Numbered from the stretch's first letter, positions 11,599 to 23,287 are shown. The stretch: DNA of 64,000 nt from Capitulum mitella (GCA_030062745.1 CP099839.1:30351904-30415903), one strand, 5' to 3'. The notes: a model not told the origin generated them from the letters alone. Numbers and translations are program-made.

Positions 11599-14500
11599 GA
11601 CCGTTTTCACAATGCGAAAATTCCACTACTAAAATTTCCATTCTAGTAGTATTGGAAATTTTAGTAGTAAAGTGGAAATTTTGGTATAAATATTTAAAAT
11701 GAGATATTTGTAAATAGTTGCTTCACAAAATAAGAAATATGACATTTCCTTACACAAATAAAAGTAAATCCTCTTTCCAAAGAAGACCATTACTTACTTC
11801 GCCCACAAAACAACTTATTGCCAGATCTAGAGCAAACCGTTGTCATTCAGATCTGGCATCACAACATCATCACATCATCACAAAACGCGGCTGCTTTGAT
11901 GGGTGCTTGTGGTCGTACATTTGTGTGAACCGTTGACTTGCTTGTTCTTTTTAAGTTATTTCAGAATATACGTAGGTATAAGAATTTGATGTTTTAAAAC
12001 GCCTGAGTAAAAATGTCAGTACTGACTCATTCATGGTTTGTTCTTTGTTAAACCGTAGACGGATCGCACAAGTATTCGTTTTATTTAAACATTGGTGGGC
12101 ATTTGTCCTGTTTGTCTGTTCTACGTTATGGTTGACATTCAGTAACTATTTACTTTGGCGTACACCAGTTTATTGCCGCCAGTGATGTTGATACTCGCAT
12201 ATGGACATTTCTAGTGGCTTGATTTCAACCAAACCCAATGTTTAATTCCATCCTCAAATTCAGGGGATTACATATCTTCTTAAGCTTACTTGTACAAAGA
12301 CACGAAGATCATTTCCTGCTTCGCAGCTTAGGCAGCAGGGCTCAGGTCTATGCAAAAATCCCATATTTATCCGCACACTATTTTCAGTTCACTTCCTATA
12401 TCCAAGTATAAGAGCTAAATCTGTGAAAGCCCAAAACTGCTTGCAGAGGCATAACATCAACATGACTTGTTCCTAGTCAGCTCTGGAGGAATTTCTAAAA
12501 GCAGGAATTGAATGCTATTGCTATTGATTGTACACCAATACTTGTGCCTGATTCATGCAACACAAAAGCATTGCACAATCAGAAGGTGCATGTCTTTTCC
12601 TTGCATAGTTGTGCTTTATGTCCTGGTTGGTGCGCATTGTTATTGTATGATTATGCCTGTAGCAGCATGCAACTTTTTCCCTGAGTATAGGCACACATCT
12701 CTTGGAAGGAAAAATATGGCATTTCCAGCACATGCTTTCTTCAAGAAACTCATTTTTAACACAGGAATGGGAAGTATATTGCTAACATGGCACAGAATAT
12801 CCATTACATGCCAGGATATGGAAGCAAAATGAAATGTTACATTCAATATTTCCTACTGCATTATTAGTTACCTTTGAACTGCTCCATGGCTGAGAATAAG
12901 CCATGTTACAACAGACACTGAGAACTAGCCACAAACTGCATTTTGCCATTTGCTGTTATCTGTTAACATCTGCCACAAGTGGGGCTATCCCAACATGATT
13001 CTGCATGTTGTGACAATGGCTATAGATCTTTTATGACATCGGCCCACGGGCAGCAGACCACCACCACAGGTTCACTATGCTACTGCACTGCTGCACTATA
13101 TCATGGAACATAACATCTGCAGTAGCTGGCCTCGCCGTGATAGAACAGGCCTGAAGCAGACTCGTAGCATCCCGGCTGCTTGCTCTACGATCACTTGTGC
13201 CTTCCTGAAGTGCTTGTTGAGGTGCCTTCACTCCAGCATATGCTGACTGCAGGAGCCCTTCAGCAGCCAGGACCACAGCAGGAGGCAACATCAGCACAGG
13301 AGTGTCCTAAGCGCCAACTCTGACACTTCCCTGAAATGCACAGGAATATTTTAACCCCTGACAACACATCAATATTAAAAACCCTATCCACTATCACTAA
13401 CCAATTTCAGTTGGAAAAGCAAAACAACAAATTCACTGGCAATGCACAACTATAGTATAATGCAGTCACAACTGTAAGCACAACCTAAAAAACATAAAGC
13501 AGAGATAACAGCCATATGTCAGTTTGTGAGTATTAGGTACATAATTTGATCACACTTCTGCAAAAAACAGCCACCTGGCAGCAGTGCAAGGAAAACATTG
13601 ATAATTGGCACCACCATCCATGTCAACCAGAACTTGCATTGGGTGTACCTGATGTTAATGCAGACCAGCTGCCTGTTCTTTGGTAGTGATATGAAGATAC
13701 AAGTGCCAAAGATGGCACCCTAGATGGCTGGCATGCTGGTGTCTTGCACATCCTTACAACAGCTGCGGGGGCCTCAGCAGATGAAGGCAGCCTGATGTAC
13801 ATGCTTGCTCACTTCTCCAGCATATCACTGTGGTCAGAAGTAAACAAAATTATCAGTCAAACTGACTTATCAGCCAAACAAAACAGTGCTGATCATTTTT
13901 CAGAAGATCATTCTGGGGCATGTGAATGCAACTATCAGCTTTACAACATACTTCTTGCTAAAATATTGTTCCAGCAGCTGCATTCACAGCAAAATGCCAA
14001 TTCACAGTCCATATTTCCCTCATTTTTGATGTTGATGACTTTATCCTTGAGACATTCCTCAAGGGATTGTCACCGCCTGCAGTGATGGGTCTGGAGATGT
14101 GGTTCATAGCCAGGTCTGCCACAACACCAAATAATGATCATGTCACCACCTGTTTGAAACAATCCATCATTCCAAGTATGTTGCACTGATAAATTGTAGC
14201 TACCAAAGCCACCACAAAACATACAAGTCTATAGGCAGCAAAAGGTATATCATGGCATGCAGAAGCACAATTTGCCAAAATTTTCACAAGAAAACAGAGT
14301 GCAACCTTCGCACTGTCATAACTGTTAATCACATCTCTACTGGTGCCCCTGACTTACTTGACTAACTAAATCCTTACTTCATACTAATGATGTTCACACC
14401 AATGTTCATGAAAATATTTTATACCCAGGGATTATGGGCATATGTCCTCTATTTCTTAACAACCAACTTCAAAGATAATTTTTTGCTGACAAAAATCATA

Positions 14501-15043
14501 TAAATGGAGGAAATTGGGTCTAGGCATGATGCTGGGAAATATTTAACAAGGGGTCAACGAGCACAGTCAGACGCACGAAGTCTTAAACTTACCACAACTG
14601 AGGTCTGGCTGCGGGTGAACATGCCCTGAAATCACCTCCATGGTATACGATCCGCGAAATCCAAAGGTAGCGACGGTGCGCAATGTTATGCGTTCTACAC
14701 CAGTAGACGGACATGGCGCATGTGAGACATTATTGACTAGCGATCAGCTGTGATCGCAACAGCCAATCAGATGCGTCCGCCCGTGGTCGCCCGCGACATT
14801 CAAGAGCGCCCGAGCCTCTGGAAATTTTAGTCGAAGAATCCTACCATGAAAATTCCGATGCGACGGGTCGGAAATTTCCATTTTCTCTTCCGAAATTTCC
14901 AATTCAGAAAAGTGTCGATTTCGGTAGTTTTGAATGCGCTGAATCCAATGGTGCTACTCATTTGCGGCAAACCTCGCTACTTTTCTTGTTTCAAGCGTCT
15001 AAACATGGGAAATTTCGCGCATTTCCACATTGTGAAAACGGTC
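11599..15043 (-). mobile_element. Decayed DNA transposon with GACCGTTTTCACAAT ends, possibly PIF/Harbinger
   Basis: The left end reads GACCGTTTTCACAATG from 11599; the right end is its inverted complement ending at 15043. Both are flanked by TAT (11596-11598 and 15044-15046), a plausible 3-bp target duplication. Inside both ends are GGAAATTTT / GAAATTTCC-rich sub-terminal repeats (11620-11690 and 14816-15015). The interior has no intact frame but contains weak transposase traces on the minus strand. PIF/Harbinger elements use 3-bp target sites, which fits. The end pairing is seen directly; the superfamily is an inference. Confidence 0.55.
13525..13719 (-). pseudogene. Transposase remnant, Harbinger-like (weak)
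   Basis: Read on the minus strand from 13719, an uninterrupted stretch begins GAIFGTCIFISLP and continues with CINIRYTQ. This resembles the G-A-[IL]-D-G-T ... [HS]-S-I-N-V-Q blocks of Harbinger nuclease/transposases, but the first catalytic Asp position is Phe here. A second frame over the same DNA gives a VDMDGG-type block, suggesting a frameshift. The rest of the protein, with the later acidic residues and DNA-binding part, was not recovered. The length is a fraction of the usual 350-450 residues. It could be coincidence; the inverted ends of the surrounding element raise the odds. Confidence 0.35.
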
Positions 15044-15046
15044 TAT

Positions 15047-15675
15047 GTGTCGTCTTCATGAACATGCAGCTATTATGACGTTCATAACAGAATAACCTTT
15101 GCAAGTCAGAAAAGCCTGCAGCAATCAGCAAGCGCAGCAAACACCACAAGGTTCTGATCAGTGTCAGCCAATACAGCTAAGGTACGGCAATCTTGGAAAG
15201 GGGTAAAATATGGCTCACTCTGAAGTTTCACAGGAAGTCATCGTACAGTTCATAGCGGAATGAGACAAAAATCGCCGATATTTGACGTAATCTATTTAAG
15301 CCTCTATTGCAAAACTGAGTTTTCGTAAATGCCGCAGATGCAGTTTAAATGTCTGTATGCGAGCTCTACGAAAAGCCTATACAGTGGCTTGCGCTTTATT
15401 ACAGTCAATGTCCGAATCACTAGCCAGTACAATTATAGGAATAAATATTAACATGCATTGTAACTTGCATTATGACTGAGGAACTATTGCGCTCTGTTGT
15501 TTTGTATTTCATAAATATCAAGGATTCATCAGACTCAGCTACCTATCCAAACATTTTTCTACCTCTTAGAAGGAGTACTTTCAAAATCTGAAAGCAAAGA
15601 TTCAGATCAGGCTCATTTGTTGCAAATGTAAACGGGCTGCAAGAAAACGTGCTGCATAGCATTCTTCAACAGACA
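15047..15675. other. Intergenic, no gene recognised
   Basis: AT-rich sequence without landmarks that I could match elsewhere in the window. Confidence 0.45.
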
Positions 15676-15780
15676 ACCGACTGATGCCCGGCGAGACACA
15701 AGACTTGACTCAAGACACGGACGCCTGAGCCCAAGAGACTGTGCGCCCAAAACTCACAGCAAACAAACAAACAAACAGGC
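15676..15780 (+). repeat. Short SINE-like repeat with (CAAA)n tail, copy 1
   Basis: GAGACACAAGACTTGACTCA, then GCCTGAGCCCAAGAG.CTGTG and a CAAACAAACAAACAAACA tail. Copies occur at 59632-59725 (inverted) and 61665-61755. The A-rich simple tail and small size suggest a SINE. No A/B box is obvious. Confidence 0.55.
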
Positions 15781-16364
15781 ATCGTATTCTTAGGCATAAG
15801 GCACATATCAGGTTTGGAAAAATCGCATGGTGTAGCAGGCACAAGTCAAGGTGGACTAGCTAGATGCACACCCAGGTAGTTCGGACACTTATCTACTTGT
15901 CCTATGGGATTGAGATCCTGGTGTTTTGTTATGTAAATAGCTGGCAGGCTTTAGGCAAGCAGGACAAAGGCCATCCTTCCCGTCTGCAACGTGTTGCACT
16001 GCCATGTGAAGACACCTATGTAGATGAAGCCTGGAATTTGTTTAGCTTCACTTTAGAATGAACTACCTAGGTAGCTAGGTATCTACTCAAACCTTCATCA
16101 CAGGACTGAAGTTTGAAGGTACTTTTTCAGGATTTGGTGAGCAGCATGCTCAGTAGAATGAAATAGCTAGTTTGTGCCTCTCCATTTAATTCTGTTCATA
16201 GTTGATTGCTTACCCTCGTGCAGCAGCTACATTACAACTTCGCTGTTGCTCAGATAAGCTGTGACAGTAGTGAGTTATGGCATATATGGTGTTTGTGTTT
16301 GCCATTTCATGCAATGGAACGTTGTTATTACCTTTCCGAACCTTGCCGAACCTTTTCGCAGTCC
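15781..16364. other. Intergenic, no gene recognised
   Basis: Holds short CTACCTAGGTAGCTAGGTA palindromic microsatellite sequence at about 16063-16083. Nothing else was recognised. Confidence 0.45.
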
Positions 16365-16625
16365 GAGATTCAGGGGCGCGGAAACTCCTCGTCATTTGGG
16401 AGCGTAAGGGGGAAGGGCAAGGAAGCATTTTGGGTCAATTCCTTCCAGTCATCGTCCATAGGGTCAATGTAAAATTTCAAAAAAGTTGGGAGGGGGTGGG
16501 GGGCAGCTGCCTCCCCGCCTGCCACCTGCCCCCCGCCTCCCGTGCCCACGCCCATTTTAAAAACTAGGAAATGTCTACCTTGTTGAGGTCTTTCTAGGTC
16601 TCTCTTTTACTCATGGAAACTAATT
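16365..16625 (+). repeat. Interspersed repeat, direct partner at 41885-42110
   Basis: Both copies share CAGG.GCGCGG.AACTCCTC, a G-rich block, AAG.AGCAT.TTGGGTCA, TTCCAGTCA and a following AAATTTCAAAAAAGTT box, then a C/G-rich stretch ending in GCC. The order and spacing agree. Non-coding. Confidence 0.65.
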
Positions 16626-17614
16626 CAGGACTGACTGACGACATTTCATTCGTCGGTCAACACCGTCGCTACAGCCAAGCGTGACAGCCGGAACCAAACC
16701 GTTTCCCCAGGCCAATTGTGCATGCGTCTGGTCGGCAGTATGTTCTACCCGTTGTGCTAACAAAGGCTGCCTTTTCTTCGTCCGCTTCGCCTCGACCTTC
16801 AATAATGGGTGGCTTCGTTTTGTTCGCTGTCTTTTTTTGCATTAAAGTGTCTAACTTTTATTATCGTTTTCACATATGTACTCCTATTTTGCTACAATGG
16901 CTACTAAAGAAATTTCATATCCTCACTGCTGGAATGGCTGAGGGGGCTGAAACCCCCTGGTCCCATGGCTCCCGCGCCCCTGGAAATATGTTTTGATTTT
17001 CCAGCCCTCTGCTACTGCTTTGGACACAGACGACCGCCACAACTGAAAACAGAAGAAACTAAGTTGTGTCAGCTGCAGTCCTGGAATCGTGTCACCCGTG
17101 TGTAAAAAATAAAGGAGATGTGCCTGTCATGGTAGCTAAGATGTGACGTTATAATGAAATGAGTGATAACTAATCGCACTGCGGAGTCTGCAAGATGGTC
17201 TGTAGAAACGGCGGATAATTGAAGTGGCAGTAGTTTGGATTCACCAATCCCGCCTGTTATGCTGGCGGAAAAGTGCGAATCAAGTCAAGAGCGATGGGAA
17301 AGATTTGATCGGCACCGTGGTGCCATTTCTCTCCGAATGTTTGAGTAAAGGTTGGGCACATTTGCGAAATATGATGACAAGGGCTCTGGTTATTTTTAGC
17401 TACTGGTAATGTTTCCGTCTTGCGATATGTCTGTTATTGGGCTGATGGCCTTGTGGCGAGCCCGGGCAACGTACTGCCTCGGGCGCTAGCCCGGCATGAC
17501 CCGGTCGGGACGGCTGGAGGGTTCCGAAGGGTTCTGGCTGGGGAGCGCGCTGGGTGCGCTTATGAACGGACACCGTCTGGGCCTCTGTCGGGAGAGGGAG
17601 AGGACAGTTTCTCT
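16626..17614. other. Intergenic, no gene recognised
   Basis: A C/G-rich segment near 17450-17560 has many CCCGG words and a possible A-box-like TGGCCTTGTGG, but I could not build a tRNA from it. No gene. Confidence 0.4.
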
Positions 17615-19447
17615 TTGTATCGGAAGATAGTCCACATTCAGCCCAGATTCGGCCCGGCCCAGATTCGGCAGGGGATTCCCTCTACGGGCCGTGATCTCCC
17701 CTAGGACTTGAAAAACCTGGCCATGTCACACATCTCATGAAAGCACTCGTTGCCCCAAATGCAACCGTGCAAAGGAAAGCCACCTATCTTGTCTATGGGA
17801 AAAGCTATAAGCGATCGAGAAAAAAGCTATCTATGGGACAGCCCCTACGATTTTCTTCAAAATCGGTACATTCAGCCATCGACTAATGCCCATTAATCTG
17901 GCTGACGAAACACAATGAACCGTTGAAATCTAGAGGGTCAAAATCCCCTAGCAAACTTCCAAAACGGATTTTGTAGCTCAAAAAACGACACGCATGGGCC
18001 GAGTTGCATAGCAAATGAAAACACTCCAGCCAAATACAACCGTCCAAAAGTAAAACCAGCTATTTGTCTATGGGAAAATCATAGACAAGCAAAAAATCAT
18101 GTCGGTGGGGCGGCCGGTAAGACTTTCTCCAAATTTGGCCTGTTTAATCATCGACCCAAGCCCATCAATATGACTGACGAAACTATATGGACCATTGGAA
18201 TGTAGGGGGTCGATAACCCGTAGTAAAATTCCAAAGCAGGTTTACTAACTCAAATAACGGTACGCATAAGCCGAGCTGCATATCAAATAAAAACACTCGC
18301 TTACCCAAATGCAGCCGTGCAAAGACGAGTCTCCCATCTTGCATATGGGGAAAGTGACAGACGATCAAAAAAATAATGTCAATGGGGCAGCCTCTACGAT
18401 GTTCATTAAAAATTGGCACATTCAACCGTCGAACCAAGCCCATCAATCTGGCTGAAGAAACCCTGTAGGCCATTGATGTTTAGGGGGTCAAAACCCCTTT
18501 GGAAACTTCCAAAACGGGTTTTGCAACCCAAATGACGACGGGCACTAACGCATAGGCACGTGACACAGGCGGTTTTGACCCCTGGATTTCAGTGGCCCAT
18601 AGGGTTTCTTCAGCCAGATTAACGGGTTTGGGCCGATGACTGAATGTGCGAGCTTTGAAGAAAATCGTTGGGGCCGCCGCACAGGCAAGATTTTTTCAAT
18701 CGTCCATAACTTCCCCATACACAAGGAAGGTGGCTTTTCTTGCAGGCTTGTGTTTGGGTTAACGAGTGCTTCCATTTCAAATGTAACTCGGCTTGTGCGC
18801 GTCGTTATTTCAGCTACAAAACCCGTTTTGGAAGTTTCCTAGGGGCTATTGACCCCCTATATTTGAACGATGACTCATACGGCTTCTTCAGCCAGATTGA
18901 TGGCTAGGGTCGATGGTGGAATATAACAGTTTCGGAGAAAATCGTAAGGGCCGCCCCACAGACATGATTTTTTCGATCATTTGCGACTTCCCCCATAGAA
19001 GAGACAAGCAGCTTTTCTTTGGACGTTTGTATGTTGATTAACGAGTGTTTCCATTTGATACGCAACTCGGCCTATGCGTGTTGTTTTTTTTTTTAGCCAA
19101 AAACCTGTTTTGGAAGTTTCCTTGGGAGTTTCCACCCCTGGATTTCAATAGCCCTTAGCGTTTCTACAGCCAGAGTAATGGGCATCGTTCGATGGTCGAA
19201 TGTGCTAATTCTGAAGGTAGTGGCCGCGTCATAGACAGGGTTTTTTCGATCGCCTCTAACTTACCCCCATAGACGAGTTAGGTGCCTTTTCTTTGCACGG
19301 TTGCATGTGAGATAACGAGTTTTTTTCGGGTGATGTGTGGCATGGCCACGTTTTTCAGGTCCAAGAGGAGATATCGTCCCGTAAAGGGAATTCCCTACCG
19401 AATCTGGGCTGGGCCGAATCTGCGCTGAATGTGCGCTGTCTTCCGCT
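17615..19447. mobile_element. Palindromic satellite: about three 275-bp tandem units facing three inverted units
   Basis: Left half: the word CACTC plus CCAAAT.CA.CCGT.CAAA recurs at 17744, 18022 and 18294 (steps 278 and 272). Right half: the complementary ACGAGTG plus CATTTGA-like word recurs at about 18762, 19041 and 19315 (steps about 280 and 273). The axis is near 18535. Other unit words are GATCGAGAAAAAA, GGGGCAGCC, CCCATCAATCTGGCTGA and CTTCCAAAACGG, each mirrored. The outer ends also mirror: CCCAGATTCGG plus GGGATTCCCT on the left (about 17640-17685) and the complement on the right (about 19380-19425). No transposase is inside. It may be a foldback transposon carrying tandem repeats. 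Confidence 0.75.
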
Positions 19448-21301
19448 ACATGGCTTCTCTTACGCCGTGCGGTTCTCGAGTGATAGTCAGGCGTAGGGTC
19501 CGAGCTACATCCGCCTCGCCTCGACGTACAGGCCGAAATCGGGACAGTACGGACTGGTCGAGAGGTCACTGGACGCGGATTCAGGCGGTTCAGCTGTTAT
19601 TTTGTGTTGCCCAAATATAAAGCAAACATGAGAGCTAGTGAAATCACCGCCACAAAAGAAGTAGCCCCGAACAGTTAACATGATGATCAAATCACTAGTA
19701 AATGCCTCGCTGGCGTACCGCAGTATATAATAGTACCGCAGGGACATTCCTTAAAGTGGCCGAGGACCAAAAGTCACCATGCTCGCCGCGGCAAAGGAAC
19801 CCGTCAGAACATTGCAAGGAGCCAGGTAGGGTCACCAGTGACCGGGGGAGGGCTATTCTGTGGCCCTATGGCGGCGGCACTGCAACGCTTTAACCTGCCC
19901 ACTCCCGGGTCTCCGAATCGCTCTTCGCTTACCCCTGGGAGGGGTAAGGAGTTCTCGGACGCATGATCTCCCCGCATGATCTCAAGAACTAATATTCGCG
20001 ACCATTTTTACATAACTGGTCCAAATGTATCGTTAGGGAGGTTTGGGATCAGAATCCGTGCTAAACGTTGCTTTTTGCAAGTACTTTTAGTCCTTACACC
20101 CGAAAGTGAAAGAATAACGCTCCGATATGAACGACACGGTCGCGCGGTAACCAGTGTCTTCCTCTACAGGTGAGCTGTCACGTGATTTGCGCGATGGCGA
20201 GCACCGAAACGACTCGAACTCACCTTGCCAGGATGGGGAACAGTGAGAGACGCTCTTCCAAATGAGCTGTCAACGCGAGAACACGAGTGGCAAACGTTGG
20301 TTTGGTGCGATTCATACTGCTGCATGGAACGTTCCGACCAAAACTACATCTTCAAGTGAAGCGCCTTTTTAGTAAGAAAAAAGTTGAACCGAGCGGCTCT
20401 AGTACATGGGACGCAGGCACTCCGACCGGAGGACCGAGTCCTGTCAAGGAATTAGAAACTGGAGATGCTGCGCATATCAGGACACAACAGAACTGTTTAC
20501 CGACAAACATACGTACCTTGCCCTTTGAAATTTTGATCTGGATACATTACTGGGATGCATAAGAGTCAGAGCTGGTTCTTGAAATTCCGATGAAGATTCA
20601 TCTGCGGGTGTCGCTGCATGCGCGTGCCAATTTTTGGATCGCTCCGTTGTGCTGCTAACTAGATTACCGCGAACACGGCCCGCAAATCTGGTGTATATAG
20701 ATGTACATCGAGATACACTTGCCAGTTATTAGGACAACGCTGTTGCAATGAAGGGCAAATGATAAACAGTGAAAATCGGAATGAAAATGGCCCCGTTGCA
20801 AGATAACAAAGAAGATATGTAATGCATATCACTCTCCCCTTTTCTGCAGTACACATTGGCAGCCGTCGGTAGTTTTTGGAACTAATGGTTGATCGGACTA
20901 TGTACATTTTTGCCGATGTTGGGAAGGAAATATCATGTTTGACCAGCAGCTATGTTGACTAGATCTCACCTGGCGTAATCTGGTATGTCTTTAGTTTGAT
21001 CTTGAACTTAGAACGGCGTATGGTCACTTTTATTATGCAAAAGATATTTCGTTAAATACCTACTGGAAAACACATTCGTTGTGTCAAACGCCACGCAGTT
21101 ATTTCATGCACTAGAGACCAAAAAACGAAATACGTCTGCATCATCCATTTCAGTGTTTTTTTTTTTTAATGACAAACGATGTCCTGACTGTCGCACGACG
21201 AGAAGGTCCAGGACTAGCGTCTGATTTTTCTGTGATCCAAAGGCTGGCGCCAGGGATACGGGAGGGGAACCAAATGGGCCCCACCTCAGGTGGTCGTGCG
21301 T
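19448..21301. other. Intergenic; possible upstream region of the left protease copy
   Basis: Apart from one repeat fragment (19885-20005), no landmark was recognised. It is not shared with the region outside the right arm, so sequence upstream of about 200 bp before the protease start differs between the two gene copies. Confidence 0.5.
19885..20005 (-). repeat. Fragment of the CCGAATCG / CTTACC / GAACTAA family
   Basis: GGGTCTCCGAATCGCTCTTCG, GCTTACC and CTCAAGAACTAA match the 7412-7500 segment of the diverged inverted arm. Confidence 0.4.
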
Positions 21302-21471
21302 AGTGAAAAACCCCAGGTGGTGTCGGATTCCGACCAAAACATGCGATCAAACAACATTGGTACAAAAGCAACAGCCACTCCCTTTCTCAACGCACAGACG
21401 TACCTGTATTCTGCGGCGACGCGTATTGTGAGAACGCCACATCTGTTAATGACGACGCAGATTTTGATCAG

Positions 21472-21477
21472 TATAAG
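21472..21477 (+). promoter_or_regulatory. TATA box of left protease gene (TATAAG)
   Basis: GTATAAGAAG lies 26 bp before the first ATG of the frame at 21498. With the usual TATA-to-start spacing of about 30 bp, transcription would begin near 21502, downstream of that ATG. This favours the in-frame ATG at 21516 (Met7) as the real start. Confidence 0.55.
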
Positions 21478-21497
21478 AAGCATTCGCATAACGTCGC

Positions 21498-23093
21498 ATG
21501 GCATTCTCCGGCATCATGCGGGCCTTCTTGATAATTTTTGCCCTGGGCGTTTGCGCGGCTAAGCCGCCCCCATCTCTCAAAGTTGAAAGGTCACTGGAAC
21601 CTGTTCCTTTTGAAAACGCACTCGAAGTCAGCCGTTCAACTTTGGCTTGCGGCTCACACACCCTTGCTGCTGGAACTTATACCATCAAGTCGCCTAACCA
21701 CCCTTCCAACTATGGCATAAATTACGACTGTGCCTACAGCCTGACGCCTGGGTCGGGGGTCGGAACGCTGTCAATCTCCTGCTCCGCTTTCAACCTAGAG
21801 GCCCATTCCAGCTGTGCCTGGGACTGGCTCCGAGTGAACGGTAACAAGTTCTGCGGCACCCAGGGTCCTTCTGTAAGTGCCAGCGGAGCTCTGGACATTG
21901 ATTTCCATTCTGACTACTCTGTGGTGAGGTCGGGTTTCTCCTGTTCCATCACTGCCGCGGCCGGCTCAGGAGGTAGTAATTTGCCCTGCGGAACTCATAC
22001 CCTGGACGTAGGCAGTTATACCATCAAGTCGCCTAACCACCCTTCCAACTACGACATAAATTACGACTGTGCCTACAGCCTGACACCTGGGTCGGGGGTC
22101 GGAACGCTGTCAATCTCCTGCTCCGCTTTCAACCTAGAGGCCCATTCCAGCTGTGGCTGGGACTGGCTCCGAGTGAACGGTAACAAGTTCTGCGGCACCC
22201 AGGGTCCTTCCGTAAGTGCCAGCGGAGCCCTGAACATTGATTTCCATTCTGACTACTCTGTGGTGAGGTCGGGATACTCCTGTGCTATCACTGCCGCGGC
22301 CGGCGGCGGCGGCGGCGGGGGCGGGGGCGGGGGCGGCGGCAGCTGCACCTGCGGCGTGGCCAATCGCGCCTCCAGGGTTGTCGGCGGTGTCGAGACCGAG
22401 GTCGGAGAGTACCCGTGGCAGGCGGGTCTGGTCAGTCCCGGCGGCACCCGCACCTTCTGCGGCGGCAGCCTCATCAACGACCGCTACGTGCTGACGGCCG
22501 CTCACTGCACGGCGGGCCAGAGCGCCGGCGGGATCCAGGTCCTCCTCGGCGACCACCAGATCGGCGTCGCCGACGGCGAGACGCGCCACGTCGTCAGCCA
22601 GATCATCCAGCATCCGTCGTATTCGTCGGCCGGCTCCGGCAACGACTACGCGTTGCTGAAGCTGTCCAGCCCGGTGACGTTCAACGGCCGACGGGCGCCC
22701 GTCTGCCTGCCGACCGCCGGCCAGACGTACGCCGGCGTCAGCGCCATCGCCACGGGCTTCGGCCGGCTCGGCGCCACCCAGCCGCAGGCCACCGAGCTGC
22801 AGGAGGTGGTGGTGCCGGTGAAGTCGGAGGCCGAGTGCAGGAGCGTCTGGGGCTCCACCATCACCAGCACCATGATTTGCGCCGGCGGCCTGCCCGCGGG
22901 CGGCAAGTCGGTCTGCATGGGCGACAGTGGCGGCCCGCTCATCACGCTGGAGAACAGCAAGTACTCCGTGATTGGTGTCGTCTCCTTCGGAAGACCTTGC
23001 GCCGTCGCCAACGTGCCTGACGTCTACGCCAGGGTGACGGCAGTCCTGCCGTGGATCCAGTCCAACACTGCCGACGCCACCTACTGCAGCTAG
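21498..23093 (+). CDS. Secreted CUB-CUB-trypsin-fold serine protease, left copy
   Basis: Intronless frame of 531 codons. Residues 1-21 (or 7-21) form a signal peptide ending FALGVCAA, so the product enters the secretory pathway. Two CUB domains follow (about 51-153 and 164-266), each with the paired-Cys pattern and PNHPSNY and WDWLRV motifs. A run of 13 Gly (269-281) links them to an S1A peptidase domain (294-531). Activation would be by cleavage at Arg293|VVGG. The catalytic triad is His336 (TAAHC), Asp383 (NDYALL) and Ser477 (GDSGGP). By chymotrypsin numbering residue 189 is Ser (S471), 216 Gly (G498) and 226 Asp (D508), a crab-collagenase-like pocket, so mixed specificity is inferred. CUB domains usually bind proteins or glycans. 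The in-frame ATG at 21516 may be the true start. It differs from the right copy by Asp133 (Asn there). Substrate and tissue are unknown. Confidence 0.95.
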   Translation: MAFSGIMRAFLIIFALGVCAAKPPPSLKVERSLEPVPFENALEVSRSTLACGSHTLAAGTYTIKSPNHPSNYGINYDCAYSLTPGSGVGTLSISCSAFNLEAHSSCAWDWLRVNGNKFCGTQGPSVSASGALDIDFHSDYSVVRSGFSCSITAAAGSGGSNLPCGTHTLDVGSYTIKSPNHPSNYDINYDCAYSLTPGSGVGTLSISCSAFNLEAHSSCGWDWLRVNGNKFCGTQGPSVSASGALNIDFHSDYSVVRSGYSCAITAAAGGGGGGGGGGGGGSCTCGVANRASRVVGGVETEVGEYPWQAGLVSPGGTRTFCGGSLINDRYVLTAAHCTAGQSAGGIQVLLGDHQIGVADGETRHVVSQIIQHPSYSSAGSGNDYALLKLSSPVTFNGRRAPVCLPTAGQTYAGVSAIATGFGRLGATQPQATELQEVVVPVKSEAECRSVWGSTITSTMICAGGLPAGGKSVCMGDSGGPLITLENSKYSVIGVVSFGRPCAVANVPDVYARVTAVLPWIQSNTADATYCS

Positions 23094-23287
23094 AAGCATC
23101 TCCTCCTACTGGAAGCACCTGACGGCAGCGAACAACCGCCTCCAGAGTCTTAAGTGTGAATGAAGTGCGTGGTTTTTGTGCTCAGAAAACACGCACTAAT
23201 AGTAATCTAAAATACGTAACGTGAAGAAATTTGGATGACTTGCGCTGACTTCCGCTTCCTGGTTCATATCTATGTCACGAATACACA

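Noticed and set aside
22415..23020. 201-codon Arg-rich frame in a second frame of the protease (and 34804-35409)
   Set aside because: Same-strand out-of-frame artefact of GC-rich codons.
22134..23099. 321-codon Ala/Gly/Asp-rich frame antisense to the left protease (and 34725-35690 on the right)
   Set aside because: Opposite-strand shadow produced by the very GC-rich third positions of the protease; no signal peptide or domain.
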